From the NCBI GenBank assembly GCA_963788055.1, contig CAWBFA010000005.1, forward strand, positions 1 to 64,000: a stretch of 64,000 bases of DNA, written 5' to 3'. Below the pieces are notes generated by a model that did no database searches, was not told the DNA's origin, and saw only the letters and a list, made by a program, of their open reading frames with translations. This DNA is from JACCTU01 sp963788055. Its GTDB lineage: Bacteria; Actinomycetota; Thermoleophilia; Gaiellales; Gaiellaceae. Shown piece by piece: positions 52,824 to 62,184 of the stretch (the stretch's first letter is position 1; the number at the start of each line of letters is the position of its first letter). Position numbers and translations under genes: made by a program.

Positions 52824-53667
52824 ATGAGACGCTGGCTCATTGCGGCCCTGGCCGCTCTCGGGGCCGTTGCGACCACGGCGGTTGCTGTTGCCGCGACAGC
52901 GCCGAGCGGAGGCGACCGCGGGTCGCGCGTGAGCGGCGGCGGCGGCGCGCGAGGCTACTTCGCCGTCGTCTGCGGATTCAGCCACCGGAACCAGGACGAC
53001 CCGATCGTGTTCTTCAACCAACCGGGCCGTTCGCACGACCACACGTACTTCGGCAACACGTCGACGAAGGCGAGCTCGACGCCGGCATCGCTTCGGGCTG
53101 CAGGCGAGACGACGTGCCGGCTGAGGGCGGACACCGCGGCGTACTGGGCGCCGACGCTCTTCGTCGCCGGCAACGCGATCCGGCCGCTGGGTGCTGTCGT
53201 CTACTACCTGCGTCGCACGGTTGAGCCCGTTCGGGCCTTCCCTGCGAACCTCGAGGTCGATTGCGGGAACCGCAACCGCTCGAGCGGCGCAGGGCTCGCG
53301 GATCACGTACTGGAGCTGCGGCGGGCGGCGAGACGTCCGCGTCTCGACCGAGATCCCGACGTGCAACTCGCCCAGCCTGAGGCTCGTCGTCAACTTCCCG
53401 AACTGCTGGGACGGCTCGCGCCTCGACAGCGCGGACCACAAGAGCCACCTCGCCTACGCGACGAACGGCGTCTGCCCGTCCACGCACACCGTCGAGGTGC
53501 CCGCGATCACGCTCCAGATCCACTACGGAGTCACTGGCGGGACGAACGCCGAGCTCTCGTCGGGCGGCGACTTCTCTGGCCACGCCGACTTCGTGAACGC
53601 GTGGAACCAGCCGACGCTCGAGCGCCTCGTCGAGCGGTACCTGAACCGCAGCAGACGGAGCCGCTAG
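52824..53667 (+). CDS. Secreted DUF1996 protein (one frameshift)
   Basis: Exported protein of about 280 residues. A signal peptide (WLIAALAALGAVATTAVAVAA) is followed by the DUF1996 pattern: FAVVCGFSHRNQDDPIVF, PGRSHDHTYFGNTSTKASS, TAAYWAPTLFV, LVVNFPNCWDGSRLDSADHKSHLAY, GVCPSTHTVEVPAI. The conserved His/Asp/Cys residues suggest a metal- or glycan-binding extracellular domain; activity is unknown. One extra base near 53260 breaks the frame before GTATARAAQG. A common secreted family in actinobacteria and fungi. Confidence 0.87.
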
Positions 53668-53676
53668 CGGCGAGGC

Positions 53677-53883
53677 CTAGGAAAGCGTCGCGCGGCCTTC
53701 GGGCTGCGCGGCGCTGCTCGCCTGCTCGAAGAGCAGGGTGACGACGGCGGAGTACGACAAGCCCCAGGCCGCGAGGCGATCCTCCCCGCGACGGGCGACG
53801 GCCGAGTACGCGTCGCCGGACTCGGAGACGTCCACGTGCCATCCGGACAGGTCCAGGTAGTGCAGCAGCGTCGAGCTGCTCAC
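53677..53883 (-). CDS. Small hypothetical protein
   Basis: Predicted protein of 68 residues from GTG at 53883 (open frame to 53904): STLLHYLDLSGWHVDVSESGDAYSAVARR..., AWGLSYSAVVTLLFEQ. It resembles short actinobacterial proteins of about this size but has no assigned function. Convergent with the DUF1996 gene. Confidence 0.5.
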   Translation of the reverse strand: MSSSTLLHYLDLSGWHVDVSESGDAYSAVARRGEDRLAAWGLSYSAVVTLLFEQASSAAQPEGRATLS

Positions 53884-53965
53884 GGGTTCGGCCGCAGAAG
53901 CCACAGGAACCGGCTCAGCGTGGCCGAGGTCGGCCGGGCGCGCATCACCCGTTGGGGCGAAACGA

Positions 53966-53999
53966 GTGGAGGGGCCGCCCCGACAGGCGGCCCCTCCAC
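53966..53999 (-). terminator. Terminator of the lipase-like gene
   Basis: Perfect 14-base-pair stem GTGGAGGGGCCGCC/GGCGGCCCCTCCAC with a six-base loop, directly after the lipase stop at 54005 on the minus strand. Confidence 0.75.
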
Positions 54000-54004
54000 C
54001 GCGG

Positions 54005-56071
54005 CTACGGGATGAAGTTCAGGTCCTCCGAGACCATCGAGGTCGGGGTCTCGAAGAACGGGCCCGCGCCGTCCGGGTCGATCGTGGTTGCGCCGTCGGT
54101 CGCGAAGAACGTCGCCATCTGCGCCTGGCCCATCAGCGCGTACGCGCCGGCGGACGGGCTCGCGATGTTCGTGAGGAACGCGTGCGGGTTCTTCGGCACG
54201 CGCCGTGGTTCGCCGCCACACGCGAGGTCGTTGCGGAAGACGGTCGCACGCGAGCTGCGAGGCCGCCCGCCCGGATGATCGCGCTCGTGGTCGGGTTCGG
54301 CACGGTCTGGTCGCCGCGCGCGAACTGGAGGATGATCGGGCTCGTCAGGTGCGGCGCGTAGGCGGCAGGGTTCGCCGACTGCTGCGCCCACTCGTGTCAG
54401 TCGATCACGCTCTTGGATCGCCGAGGCGCCGGGGACCGTGTCGACGAGGAGCGGCTGGTTGCGGAGCGGGATGTTCTCGTTGAAGCTCGTGAACGGCAGG
54501 ATCGGCGTTCGCGTTGTAGATCGAGCGGCACCCGCGAGAGGAGCGAGAGGCCGACGAGAATTCGGAAGCTCGGCGAGAGCCGCGCGATCTCGATGATCGG
54601 GCCGCCGGGCACGTTCACGAGACCGGCGCGAAGCGCAGGCTCGACGGCGAGCAGCGGCATGCCGTAGATCCCGCCGAACGACTGGCCGCCGTAGTACAGG
54701 CTCGAACGTGCTGAGATCGCTCGCGCCGTCGCCGTCGACGTCGACGCCCGCCTGGAGCTGATCCGGACGAGCTGCATGATGTCGACCACGGTCTGCCGCA
54801 GCCCGTCGCGGTTTCCGATCAGCGTCTGCGGGCCGGCTGCGTTCACGCCCTCGGTCGAGTCGAAGGTGCCGTTGCCGTTCTGGTCGATCGCCCGGCCGCC
54901 GGCGGGAAGCGTCACGGTGCCCGCTGGTCGTCGACACGGTGATACGTCCCGAGCGGGCCGAAGCCGTGGCCGACGACGTTGATCGCGGCAGTCGCGATGC
55001 CCGCGTGCTGCGAGCGACGACGCGACAGCCCACGGTGCGCCGTTCCGGCTGTCGGTGAAGCCGTGCCCGAAGATCGCGACCGGCCAGCCGCCGGCCGGCT
55101 TCGCGCCCGAGGGCGTGAAGAGCGTGAGGCCGATCGTGTTCGTCGCGAGCGGCGCGGGAGTGCCGGTCGCCGTGCCGTAGGCCGGGATCACCTTGCTCGC
55201 GTTCTCGTAGTCGGGAGAGCGCGTACGACCCGAACGCGACGGACGCGATCGAGCCGGGGAAGACCGAGAGCGCCAGGAGCGGCAACGGCCGAGTCCTCGA
55301 AGCGTCGCCGTGCCGGTCTGCCGCCGCCACTGCGATCGACGAGGTCGTGGCGAGCGGGAAGACCGTTCGCTCGCCGCCGCTGCCGAGCGTCGAACGACAC
55401 GGCGGCCGGCGACGCCGCCTGGATCTGCGCGCGGATCTTCTTCGAGATCGCGGTGATCGTCTGCGTCGTGAAGAGGCTCGCCGCCGCGATGTCGTCTGCC
55501 TGCACGCCGACGGCGCGTGCCATCGAGAGCCCGTCGAGCAGCGACTTGCGGTACGCCTTCGTCGCGGGGTCCTTCGTCTGCCCGAAGTTCAGGTCGTGAC
55601 GGAAGGTGGTCGTGTCGAGCGGCTCGCCGTCGGCGCCGTGGACGCCGTTCGTCACGACGAGCAGGTACGTCGAGCTCTGCTCGAGCTGCTGGTCGCTCTC
55701 GAAGTGGAGCGTGTTCGCGCCGGCTCCCACACGACCTGGTTGATCCCGGTCACGTGGTAGCCCGGCCCGACGAGGAAGATGTTGTCGCTCGTTGCCGTCG
55801 AGAGGTCGATCGGGCCCGAGAACGGGACCGAGATCCGCGGCTGGATGTTGAACCCGTCGAGCGAGTTGAGCACGTCGATGTCGGCGCAGTCCGACGGACG
55901 CACCGCGCAGTTCGGCTTCGCCAGGTCGACCCGGAGTCCGGTGGCCTGTCCGGCATCGTCGTCGGTGTAGAGGTTGCTCGGGAAGGGCTGACCCGCCGTC
56001 GCGGCGAGCGCGGCTGTGGGCAGGACGAGCGCGACGACTGCAAGCAGCGCAGCGCGGCCGAAAATACGCAA
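54005..56071 (-). pseudogene. Virulence-factor-type extracellular lipase/esterase, shredded by about ten frame changes
   Basis: Exported alpha/beta-hydrolase of about 680 residues in intact form. The N-terminus has a signal peptide (AALLAVVALVLPTAALAA) and GYHVTGINQVVWE; further frames give LHFESDQQLEQSSTYLLVVTNGVHGADG, GGWPVAIFGHGFTDSR, NGTFDSTEGVNAAGPQTL, the nucleophile elbow GGQSFGGIYG and, near the end, FETPTSMVSEDLNFIP. The order and spacing match a single VF-lipase-like protein, but the frame changes at about 55729, 55390, 55215, 55015, 54930, 54770, 54700, 54510, 54400 and later. Either local sequence quality collapses or the gene is decayed. Confidence 0.7.
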
Positions 56072-56207
56072 GGGAACCCCCCTTTTGACGACTGGTGGGC
56101 CGACGCTACTCCTCTCCTGACTGGTCAGTCAACGAGGGTCGGCGCTTGGCGATTTCTTTACGTCGTTCCCAGCTTCTTCTTAGGGACCGTGCTGATACTC
56201 CGCCGGG

Positions 56208-57180
56208 ATGACGTCTCGGCGCCGGTGGGCCACCCTCTTCGTCGCCTTCGTGGCTGCCTTGGCCCTCGCGACGGCCGCCGGCGCCGAGATCGTCACCAGG
56301 CAGGACACGCAGGGCCGCCCGATCACCTTCGACGTCCAGGCACCAGGCGTCGACGTCGACTGGTATGCCGCTCTGCTCCGCGCCGCCGCCCACGGCGACG
56401 AGATCACCCGGGTGACGATCCGCATCGTCCCGGAGGCAGATGTGCCCCGGCTCTGCGGCGCGGCGGCCGCCGCCTGCTACTCCGAGGGCAGGAACGGCGG
56501 GAACATCGTGGTTCCCGCCGGCAAGGACCTTCGAGTTGCCAGCACGCTCCTCCACGAGTACGGCCACCACCTCGACCGCTCGTGGACGCGTGAGCGGGGT
56601 GCCGGAAATGAACGGCACGCCGGTCTGGTGGCAGCTCCGCGGAATGGCCGGGCTCCTCGCGCAGAACACCGTCGCGTTCGACTACTCGCTCGGCTGGAGC
56701 CACAGCATCGCCGAGATCTTCGCCGAGGACTACGCCTGGATCCACACCCCATACCAATACGCGATCACGTGGCTCGCTCCACCGGGCGACGCGCTTCGCA
56801 CCGCGCTCATCGCGGAGCTCGGCGGTCAGCCGACCGCGCAGCTGCCCGAGACGCCCGCGGCTGGGCCGCTCGTCATCAACCGGAGCGGCACGCTCGCCGC
56901 CAAGGGGTCGAGGGTGGTGCCGTTCGGCCTGCTCGGCCCCGGCCGGCGCGTCACCTTCACGGCGACCGTCAACCGCTCCACGCGCGCCGGTACGCGCGCG
57001 CGGATGGACGTCACCTGCAACGGTACGCGCGTCGCTAGCCAGGCCTTCACGAAGGGCCGCGCAACGCGCACGATCAACATGCCGAACCTCGGGCCCGCCG
57101 AATGCAGCGCGCGGGTCGTCAGCACGACGGGGGTTCGGTTGACGTACACGCTTCGCCTGCGGCTCGCGATCGAGACCTAA
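56208..57180 (+). CDS. Exported HExxH metalloprotease-like protein (one frameshift)
   Basis: Protein of about 324 residues. A signal peptide (FVAFVAALALATAAGA) is followed by a short domain with the zinc motif HEYGHH (about residues 115-120 in LLHEYGHHLDRSW). A C-terminal beta-rich part has VVPFGLLGPGRRVTFTATVNRS and ECSARVVSTTGVRLTYTLRL. One extra base near 56587 shifts the frame shortly after the HExxH motif. The third zinc ligand is not assigned; SHSIAEIFAEDYAW about 45 residues on could provide it. Substrate unknown. Divergent from the lipase gene. Confidence 0.75.
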
Positions 57181-57198
57181 ACCTCTATCGTCCGCGGC

Positions 57199-57961
57199 GT
57201 GTGCCACGAGCTCGACTCGTCGCCGCCGATCCCGGAGATCAGCGGCGCCGCCGTCTCGCACGACGACGACCTCGTCCTCGAGGCGCGCGACGGCAACCGC
57301 TTCGCTGCGTTCGCCGCGTATCCCGACGAGGCCACGGGGATCGGGGTCGCGGTCCTGCCCGGACGTTCGCGGGCTCCACCGCTTCTACGAGGAGCTCGCC
57401 CTACGCTTCGCCGAGCGCGGCTACACCGCGGTCGCGTTCGACTACTTCGGCCGGACCGCCGGTGTCGGCAAGCGCGACGAGACGTTCGACCACATGGAGC
57501 ACGCCAGGCAGACGACTTCCGACGGCGTCCAGACGGACCTCGCGTCGGTCGTCGCGCACCTGCGCGAGACGTGCAGCGTCATCTTCACGGTCGGCTTCTG
57601 CGCCGGCGGGCGCCACTCCTGGCTCGCCTCCGCAAGCGGCCACGACCTCCACGGCGCGATCGGGTTCTACGGTCGTCCGGGGACCGGCCAGGACGGTTCG
57701 CCCGGGGCGATCGAGCGCGCCCGCGAGATGAAGGCGCCGATCCTCGGGCTGATGGGCGGCGACGACCCGGCGATCCCGCCGGAGGACGTCGCGGCGTTCG
57801 AGCAGGCGCTCACGGAGGCGGGCGTCGAGCACGAGCTCGTCACGTATCCGGGCGCGCCGCACAGCTTCTTCGACCGCAAGCAGGAGGAGTTCGCCGACGC
57901 CTCCGAGGACGCGTGGCGGCGCGTGCTCGAGTTCATCAAGCGGTACGCGGTTCCGCGCTAG
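57199..57961 (+). CDS. Dienelactone hydrolase family protein (one frameshift)
   Basis: Alpha/beta-hydrolase of about 253 residues. Landmarks are LPDVRGLHRFYEELALRFAERGYTAVAFDYF, the nucleophile FCAGG (Cys in place of Ser, as in classic dienelactone hydrolase), GGDDPAIPPEDVAAFEQAL with the Asp, and GAPHSFFDRK with the His. One extra base near 57361 separates VLPG from the rest. The natural ester or lactone is not known. Stop four bases from the convergent aldo/keto reductase. Confidence 0.88.
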
Positions 57962-57965
57962 CGCG

Positions 57966-58895
57966 CTACCCGTCGAGCACCGCACGAAGCGCGCGCAAGT
58001 CCTCCTCGTCGAGCTCCCAGTCGGCCGCGGCGGCGTTCGCACGCACCTGCTCGGGCTTCGTCGCCCCCGCGATCACCGACGACACGGCAGGCTGCGCGAG
58101 CAGCCCGGCGACCGCCACGTCGAGCAGCGTGCGGCCGAGCTCCTTCGCGAACGCCTCCAGCGCCTCGAGCTCGTCGAAGACTTCGTCGGTGAGACGTTCC
58201 GGCCGGGCGGCGAGCCGAGACCCGGCGGGTGCGGGCTCCCCGCGGCGGTACTTGCCGGTCAGCAGGCCGCTCGCGAGCGGGAAGTACGGGAGCAAGCCGA
58301 TCCCGAGCCGTTCGCAGACCGGCAACAGCTCCTCCTCGACGCGGCGCTCGAGCAGCGAGTACTGGTTTTGTGCGCTGACGAAGCGGTGCCACGAGTGCGC
58401 GCGCGCGAGCTCGTCCGCCTCGACGATCTGCGCGGCTTCGAAGTTCGACGACCCGATGTAGCGCACCTTGCCCTCGTCGACGAGCTCGCTCATCGCGCCG
58501 AGCGTCTCCTCGATCGGCGTCACACCGTCGGGCCGGTGGTACTGGTAGACGTCGACGACGTCGGTGCGCAGACGCTCGAGCGACGCGTCGATCGCCTCGC
58601 GCACGTACTCGCGGGAACCGCGGTTCGGCGGTGCGTCGTCCGACATCGCGTGCCCGAACTTGGTGGCGAGCACGACGCGCTCGCGCCGACCCTCGAGCGC
58701 CTTCCCGAGCAGCTCCTCGCTCCCGCCGCGGTTGCCGTAGACGTCCGCGGTGTCGATGAAGGTGACGCCCGCATCGAGCGCCGCGTCCACGACCGCCCGC
58801 GTCCCCTGCTCGTCGACGCGCAAGCCGAAGTTGTTGGTGCCGAGCCCGACGACGGAGACGTCCGGGCCACCGGCGCCGAGCGAGCGGGTCCTCAT
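57966..58895 (-). CDS. Aldo/keto reductase
   Basis: NADPH-dependent carbonyl reductase of 309 residues. It has the catalytic set Asp-Tyr-Lys-His in FIDTADVYG (Asp, Tyr), VLATKFG (Lys) and DVYQYHRPD (His), a GSSNF strand, QNQYSLLER, and the NADPH-binding end VSSVIAGATKPEQVRANAAA. Similar to the YajO/Gcy-type general reductases. It is separated from the FAD oxidase by a repeat that forms a hairpin. Confidence 0.92.
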   Translation of the reverse strand: MRTRSLGAGGPDVSVVGLGTNNFGLRVDEQGTRAVVDAALDAGVTFIDTADVYGNRGGSEELLGKALEGRRERVVLATKFGHAMSDDAPPNRGSREYVREAIDASLERLRTDVVDVYQYHRPDGVTPIEETLGAMSELVDEGKVRYIGSSNFEAAQIVEADELARAHSWHRFVSAQNQYSLLERRVEEELLPVCERLGIGLLPYFPLASGLLTGKYRRGEPAPAGSRLAARPERLTDEVFDELEALEAFAKELGRTLLDVAVAGLLAQPAVSSVIAGATKPEQVRANAAAADWELDEEDLRALRAVLDG

Positions 58896-58918
58896 GGGCC
58901 CGCCAGGCTACTGGTAGC

Positions 58919-58974
58919 TGCGCAAGTCGCGAAGACCCCTGAAGGCGGCCGCTTCGCGGCCGCTGCGTAGCGAC
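58919..58974. repeat. Dispersed hairpin repeat, copy 2 (terminator)
   Basis: The sequence TGCGCAAGTCGCGAA is joined to GACCCCTGAAGGCGGCCGC-TTC-GCGGCCGCTG. The stem GCGGCCGC/GCGGCCGC lies at 58945..58963. Copy 1 at 48391..48474 is interrupted by 24 bases. In this place it would terminate the FAD oxidase transcript on the minus strand. Confidence 0.65.
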
Positions 58975-58985
58975 TCCCCGCAGGC

Positions 58986-60335
58986 TCACCGCACGACCTT
59001 GCCGGGGTTGAGGATCCCGTTCGGGTCGAACGCGTCCTTGACGGCCCGGAGGTAGGGCACGAGATCGCCGTGCTCGCGCTCGAGGTAGTCGAGCTTGCCG
59101 AGGCCGATGCCGTGCTCGCCGGTCGACGTGCCGCCGCGCTCGAGCGCCCAGTCGACGAGCTCGGCGTAGAGCGCCTGCGCGCCGGCGACCTCCCCCGCGT
59201 CGTCGGGGTCGACCATCAGCGCGAGGTGGTAGTTGCCGTCGGCCGCGTGCGCGATCACCGCGGCCGGGATGCCGCGGCGGTCAGCGCTCGCCCGGCCGTG
59301 CTCGACGGCCTCGGGGAGGACGGAGAGCGGCACGCAGACGTCGGTCGCGAACCAGCGCTTGCCCGGCGCCTGCGCGGCTACCGCGAACGCCGCGTTGTGA
59401 CGGGCATCCCACAGCCGCGTTCGCTCCTCGACCGCGGTCACGGCTTCGAAGGACGTCACGCCCTCCCAGCCGAAGACCTCGCGCGCGGACGCGACCTCGT
59501 CGTCGCCTCCGTCGAGCTCGACGAAGAGGCTCGGCAGCTCGGCGTACGACGTCCCCTTGTACGCGTTCAGTGCGCGGAGCGTCGCCTCGTCGAGCAGCTC
59601 GCAGCGGGAGACCGTAAGACCCGCGCCGACGAGTGCGACCGCGGAGCGGCACGCCGCGCCGACGTCGGGGAACGCCGCGCGAATCGCGATCGGGCGCTCG
59701 GGCAGGCCGCGCAGCCGGAGCGTGAGCTCGGTGATCACGCCGAGCGTCCCCTCGGAGCCGACGAAGAGCGACCGGAGGTCGTAGCCCGCCGACGTCTTCA
59801 CCGTGCGCGAGCCCGGCCGGATCACCGTCCCGTCGGCGAGCACCACCTCGAGCGCGAGCACGTTCGCGCGCATGCCGCCGTAGCGGACGGTCGTCGTCCC
59901 GCTCGCGTTCGTCGCCGCCATCCCGCCGAGCGAAGCGTCGGCGCCGGGGTCGACCGGAAACCACAGGCCGTGCTCTGCGGTTGCGAGGTTCAACTCGCTG
60001 CGCAGCACGCCCGGTTGCACACGCGCCTGCAGGTCACCCGGCAGGACTTCGAGCACGCGGTTCAGCCGCGCGAGGTCGAGCGTGACGGCGCCCTCCGCGG
60101 GGATCACGTGCCCTTCCAGCGACGTGCCTGCGCCGAACGGGACGACCGGGACCCCGCGCTCGTTCGCCCACGCGAGCACGCGGGAGACGTCCTGGGTCGA
60201 CTCCGGGAAGACGACGGCCGCGGGCAGGCGTCGCGGGTGGTAACTGAGGTCGCCGGCGTGGAGGTCGAGGACCGACGCGCTCGTCGTGACCTTGTCGTCC
60301 CCGAGCAGCGCGCGCAGGTCGTCGACGGCCTGCAT
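58986..60335 (-). CDS. FAD-linked oxidase (GlcD / D-lactate dehydrogenase type)
   Basis: Flavoprotein of 449 residues. The FAD-binding part contains VVPFGAGTSLEGHVIPAEGAVTLDLARLNRV, DPGADASLGGMAATNASGTTTVRYGGMRANVLALEVVL and SAGYDLRSLFVGSEGTLGVITELTLRL. The cap domain ends with GTSTGEHGIGLGKLDYLEREHG. This is the 2-hydroxyacid oxidase group (glycolate, D-lactate); the substrate is not fixed by sequence. Translation starts at ATG 60335, overlapping the stop of a short lipoprotein-signal-like leader ORF. Divergent from the OLD-like gene. Confidence 0.92.
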   Translation of the reverse strand: MQAVDDLRALLGDDKVTTSASVLDLHAGDLSYHPRRLPAAVVFPESTQDVSRVLAWANERGVPVVPFGAGTSLEGHVIPAEGAVTLDLARLNRVLEVLPGDLQARVQPGVLRSELNLATAEHGLWFPVDPGADASLGGMAATNASGTTTVRYGGMRANVLALEVVLADGTVIRPGSRTVKTSAGYDLRSLFVGSEGTLGVITELTLRLRGLPERPIAIRAAFPDVGAACRSAVALVGAGLTVSRCELLDEATLRALNAYKGTSYAELPSLFVELDGGDDEVASAREVFGWEGVTSFEAVTAVEERTRLWDARHNAAFAVAAQAPGKRWFATDVCVPLSVLPEAVEHGRASADRRGIPAAVIAHAADGNYHLALMVDPDDAGEVAGAQALYAELVDWALERGGTSTGEHGIGLGKLDYLEREHGDLVPYLRAVKDAFDPNGILNPGKVVR

Positions 60336-60391
60336 CAGCCACCGCAGCCGGCGAGCGCGCCGAGGAGCGCGAGGGCGAGCAACGCACGCAC
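60335..60391 (-). CDS. 18-residue leader ORF encoding a lipoprotein signal-like peptide
   Basis: A GTG-initiated 19-codon frame encodes VRALLALALLGALAGCGG, a near-perfect lipoprotein signal with lipobox LAGC, and its stop TGA overlaps the oxidase ATG (TGATG). It is either a real coupled leader or the remains of a lipoprotein start. Nothing upstream continues it. Confidence 0.4.
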   Translation of the reverse strand: MRALLALALLGALAGCGG

Positions 60392-60433
60392 GCCGCGAGC
60401 ATAGAGCCCGCGCGTGAGGGTACAACGCCGCTG

Positions 60434-61711
60434 GTGACCCTCCTCGACCGCGTCTCGATCCTCGGCTTTCGCGACGCGCGCGACGTCGAGCTCGAGCCGC
60501 GCCGGCTCTGCGCGCTCGTCGGCGAGGCCTCGGGCGGCAGGTCGACGGTGCTCACCGCGCTCTGGATGCTGCTCGAGTCCGGCGCCCCCGTGCCGAACGC
60601 CGACGACGTGACGGAGGGGCGGACCAACGGCAGGATCCGGCTCGAGGCGTCCGCGGACTCGAAGACGTTCTTCCTCGACGCGCGCCCGCCCGCCACCCTG
60701 AACCTCAACCGCGAGGGAGCGCCGCCCGTCGTCTTCCTCCCGACGGCGCGGCGCGGCGGCGATCTCGTCTCGGTCGCGACGCACCCGCGAGCGTCGAAGG
60801 CGGTCGACCTGATCCACTCAGCGACCGACCTGAGCGGCGCGGTCGAGCTCCTCGTCGACGCACGCGTGCGAGGGCTGATCGTGCTGATCGAGGAGCCCGA
60901 GCTCTACCTCAGCCCGCAGGCCCAGCGGCACGTCTATCGCCTGCTCCGCTCGCTCGCCGAGCGCGGCAATCAGGTGCTCTACTCGACGCACGCGTCGACG
61001 TTCCTCAGCGTCGCGCACCTCGACGAGCTCGCACTCGTGCGGCAGGGGCCTGCGTCGGGGATGGCGCTCCTGCAGCCGGAGCCGCTTCCGTCGGACGAGA
61101 GCTTCCGCGCGCTCGCGGAGTTCGACGCCGAGCGCGCGGAGATGTTCCTGTCGCGCGCAGTGCTGCTCGTCGAAGGCCTGACCGAGAAGCTTGCGCTGCC
61201 CTTCGTGTTCGAGGCGCTCGGCTACGACCCCGACAGCGAGGAGATCCTGATCCTCGAGACTGGCGGCAAGGCGAACATCTCGCTCTTCGCACGAATCTGC
61301 AACGAGTGCGGGATCCCGTACGTCGTCCTCCACGACCGCGACGCGCCGCGCGGGAAGCAGCCGAACGATTCCGAGCGCGTGACGAACCGCGCGATCGCGG
61401 ACGTGGCCGGCCGCTCGCGGGTCGTCCAGCTGGTGCCGGACTTCGAGAGCGTGATCGGCCTCAAGCCCCGCAGCCGTCGCAGCCGGAAGCCGGAGCGCGC
61501 CTACCGGCGCTTCAGCGGCGGCCGTCCCGTGCCTGAGGAGCTCGTCAAGGCCGTCGAGCGCATCGTCGCCGCGGCGCGCGGCGAGCGACGCAGGGTTACC
61601 GCCAGCGGAGCAACCGCCCGAGCGCGGCCGGGAGCCGACGGCGCGACGTCCGGAGCGCCTGGTGCAGCGCAGCGGACGCGTCCTCGTGGACGCCCTCCCC
61701 GTGGCCGGTGA
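60434..61711 (+). CDS. Compact OLD-like ATPase with TOPRIM domain
   Basis: Protein of 425 residues in the OLD/ABC-ATPase family. The N-terminus reads VSILGFRDARDVELEP with a degenerate Walker A GEASGGRST in place of GxxGxGKS/T. Walker B VLIEEPELYLSPQAQRHVYRLL and the His switch LYSTHASTFL follow. TOPRIM is then VLLVEGLTEKLALPFVFEALG and YVVLHDRDA. OLD proteins are ATP-dependent nucleases, some with anti-phage activity. The insert between Walker A and B is unusually short. After about residue 385 the sequence becomes low-complexity Arg/Ala and overlaps an opposite-strand gene, so the true C-terminus is probably earlier or frameshifted. Confidence 0.82.
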   Translation: MTLLDRVSILGFRDARDVELEPRRLCALVGEASGGRSTVLTALWMLLESGAPVPNADDVTEGRTNGRIRLEASADSKTFFLDARPPATLNLNREGAPPVVFLPTARRGGDLVSVATHPRASKAVDLIHSATDLSGAVELLVDARVRGLIVLIEEPELYLSPQAQRHVYRLLRSLAERGNQVLYSTHASTFLSVAHLDELALVRQGPASGMALLQPEPLPSDESFRALAEFDAERAEMFLSRAVLLVEGLTEKLALPFVFEALGYDPDSEEILILETGGKANISLFARICNECGIPYVVLHDRDAPRGKQPNDSERVTNRAIADVAGRSRVVQLVPDFESVIGLKPRSRRSRKPERAYRRFSGGRPVPEELVKAVERIVAAARGERRRVTASGATARARPGADGATSGAPGAAQRTRPRGRPPRGR

Positions 61712-62180
61712 GGACATGCTCGGGATAGACGCGCCGCAAGGCGCCGGGAGGGCGTAGGCGCAGAAACGGGTGCACGCCGATACGCTCGCCCGGCGCACGG
61801 AAGTAGGAGATCGTCCCGACCGCATCCGCGCAGACGAGCACGCGGTGCTCGGGCCACCAGAGCGCGACCTCCCGCCAGAAGCGGTTGCTCAGCACGGGCA
61901 GGAACTCGAAGGGCGCACCGGCGATCTTCCTGGTCGGGACGACGTGAAGCGGTACGCCGAGCCGTTCAGCGACCGCGGCACAGTCCCGGTTGTGGCGGTC
62001 GAGCAATTGGAGCACCCCGCGAGGCTCCCCCAGCGCGAGCGCGCGCTGCTCTGCTTCGGGCCACGCGACAGGGTCGACGAACCAGACGTTGTCCGCTGCG
62101 AGTGCGTGCGACGTGCGACGCATCGGCTCGTCGTCATCGAGCCAGCCGAACCCGAAGTCCTGCTCGTCGCAGAATCGCAC
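61596..62180 (-). CDS. MBL-fold-like protein with degenerate metal site
   Basis: Protein of 194 residues. WFVDPVAWPEA, LLDRHNRDCAAVAERLGVPLHV, VLVCADAVGTISYF and HVLTGHGEGVHEDAS follow the order of metallo-beta-lactamase hydrolases, but the usual HxHxDH is replaced by DRHNRDC, so metal binding is doubtful. A DUF4336-like or inactive relative is possible. It overlaps the 3' end of the OLD-like frame on the other strand. Confidence 0.65.
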   Translation of the reverse strand: MRFCDEQDFGFGWLDDDEPMRRTSHALAADNVWFVDPVAWPEAEQRALALGEPRGVLQLLDRHNRDCAAVAERLGVPLHVVPTRKIAGAPFEFLPVLSNRFWREVALWWPEHRVLVCADAVGTISYFRAPGERIGVHPFLRLRPPGALRRVYPEHVLTGHGEGVHEDASAALHQALRTSRRRLPAALGRLLRWR

Positions 62181-62184
62181 GCGG

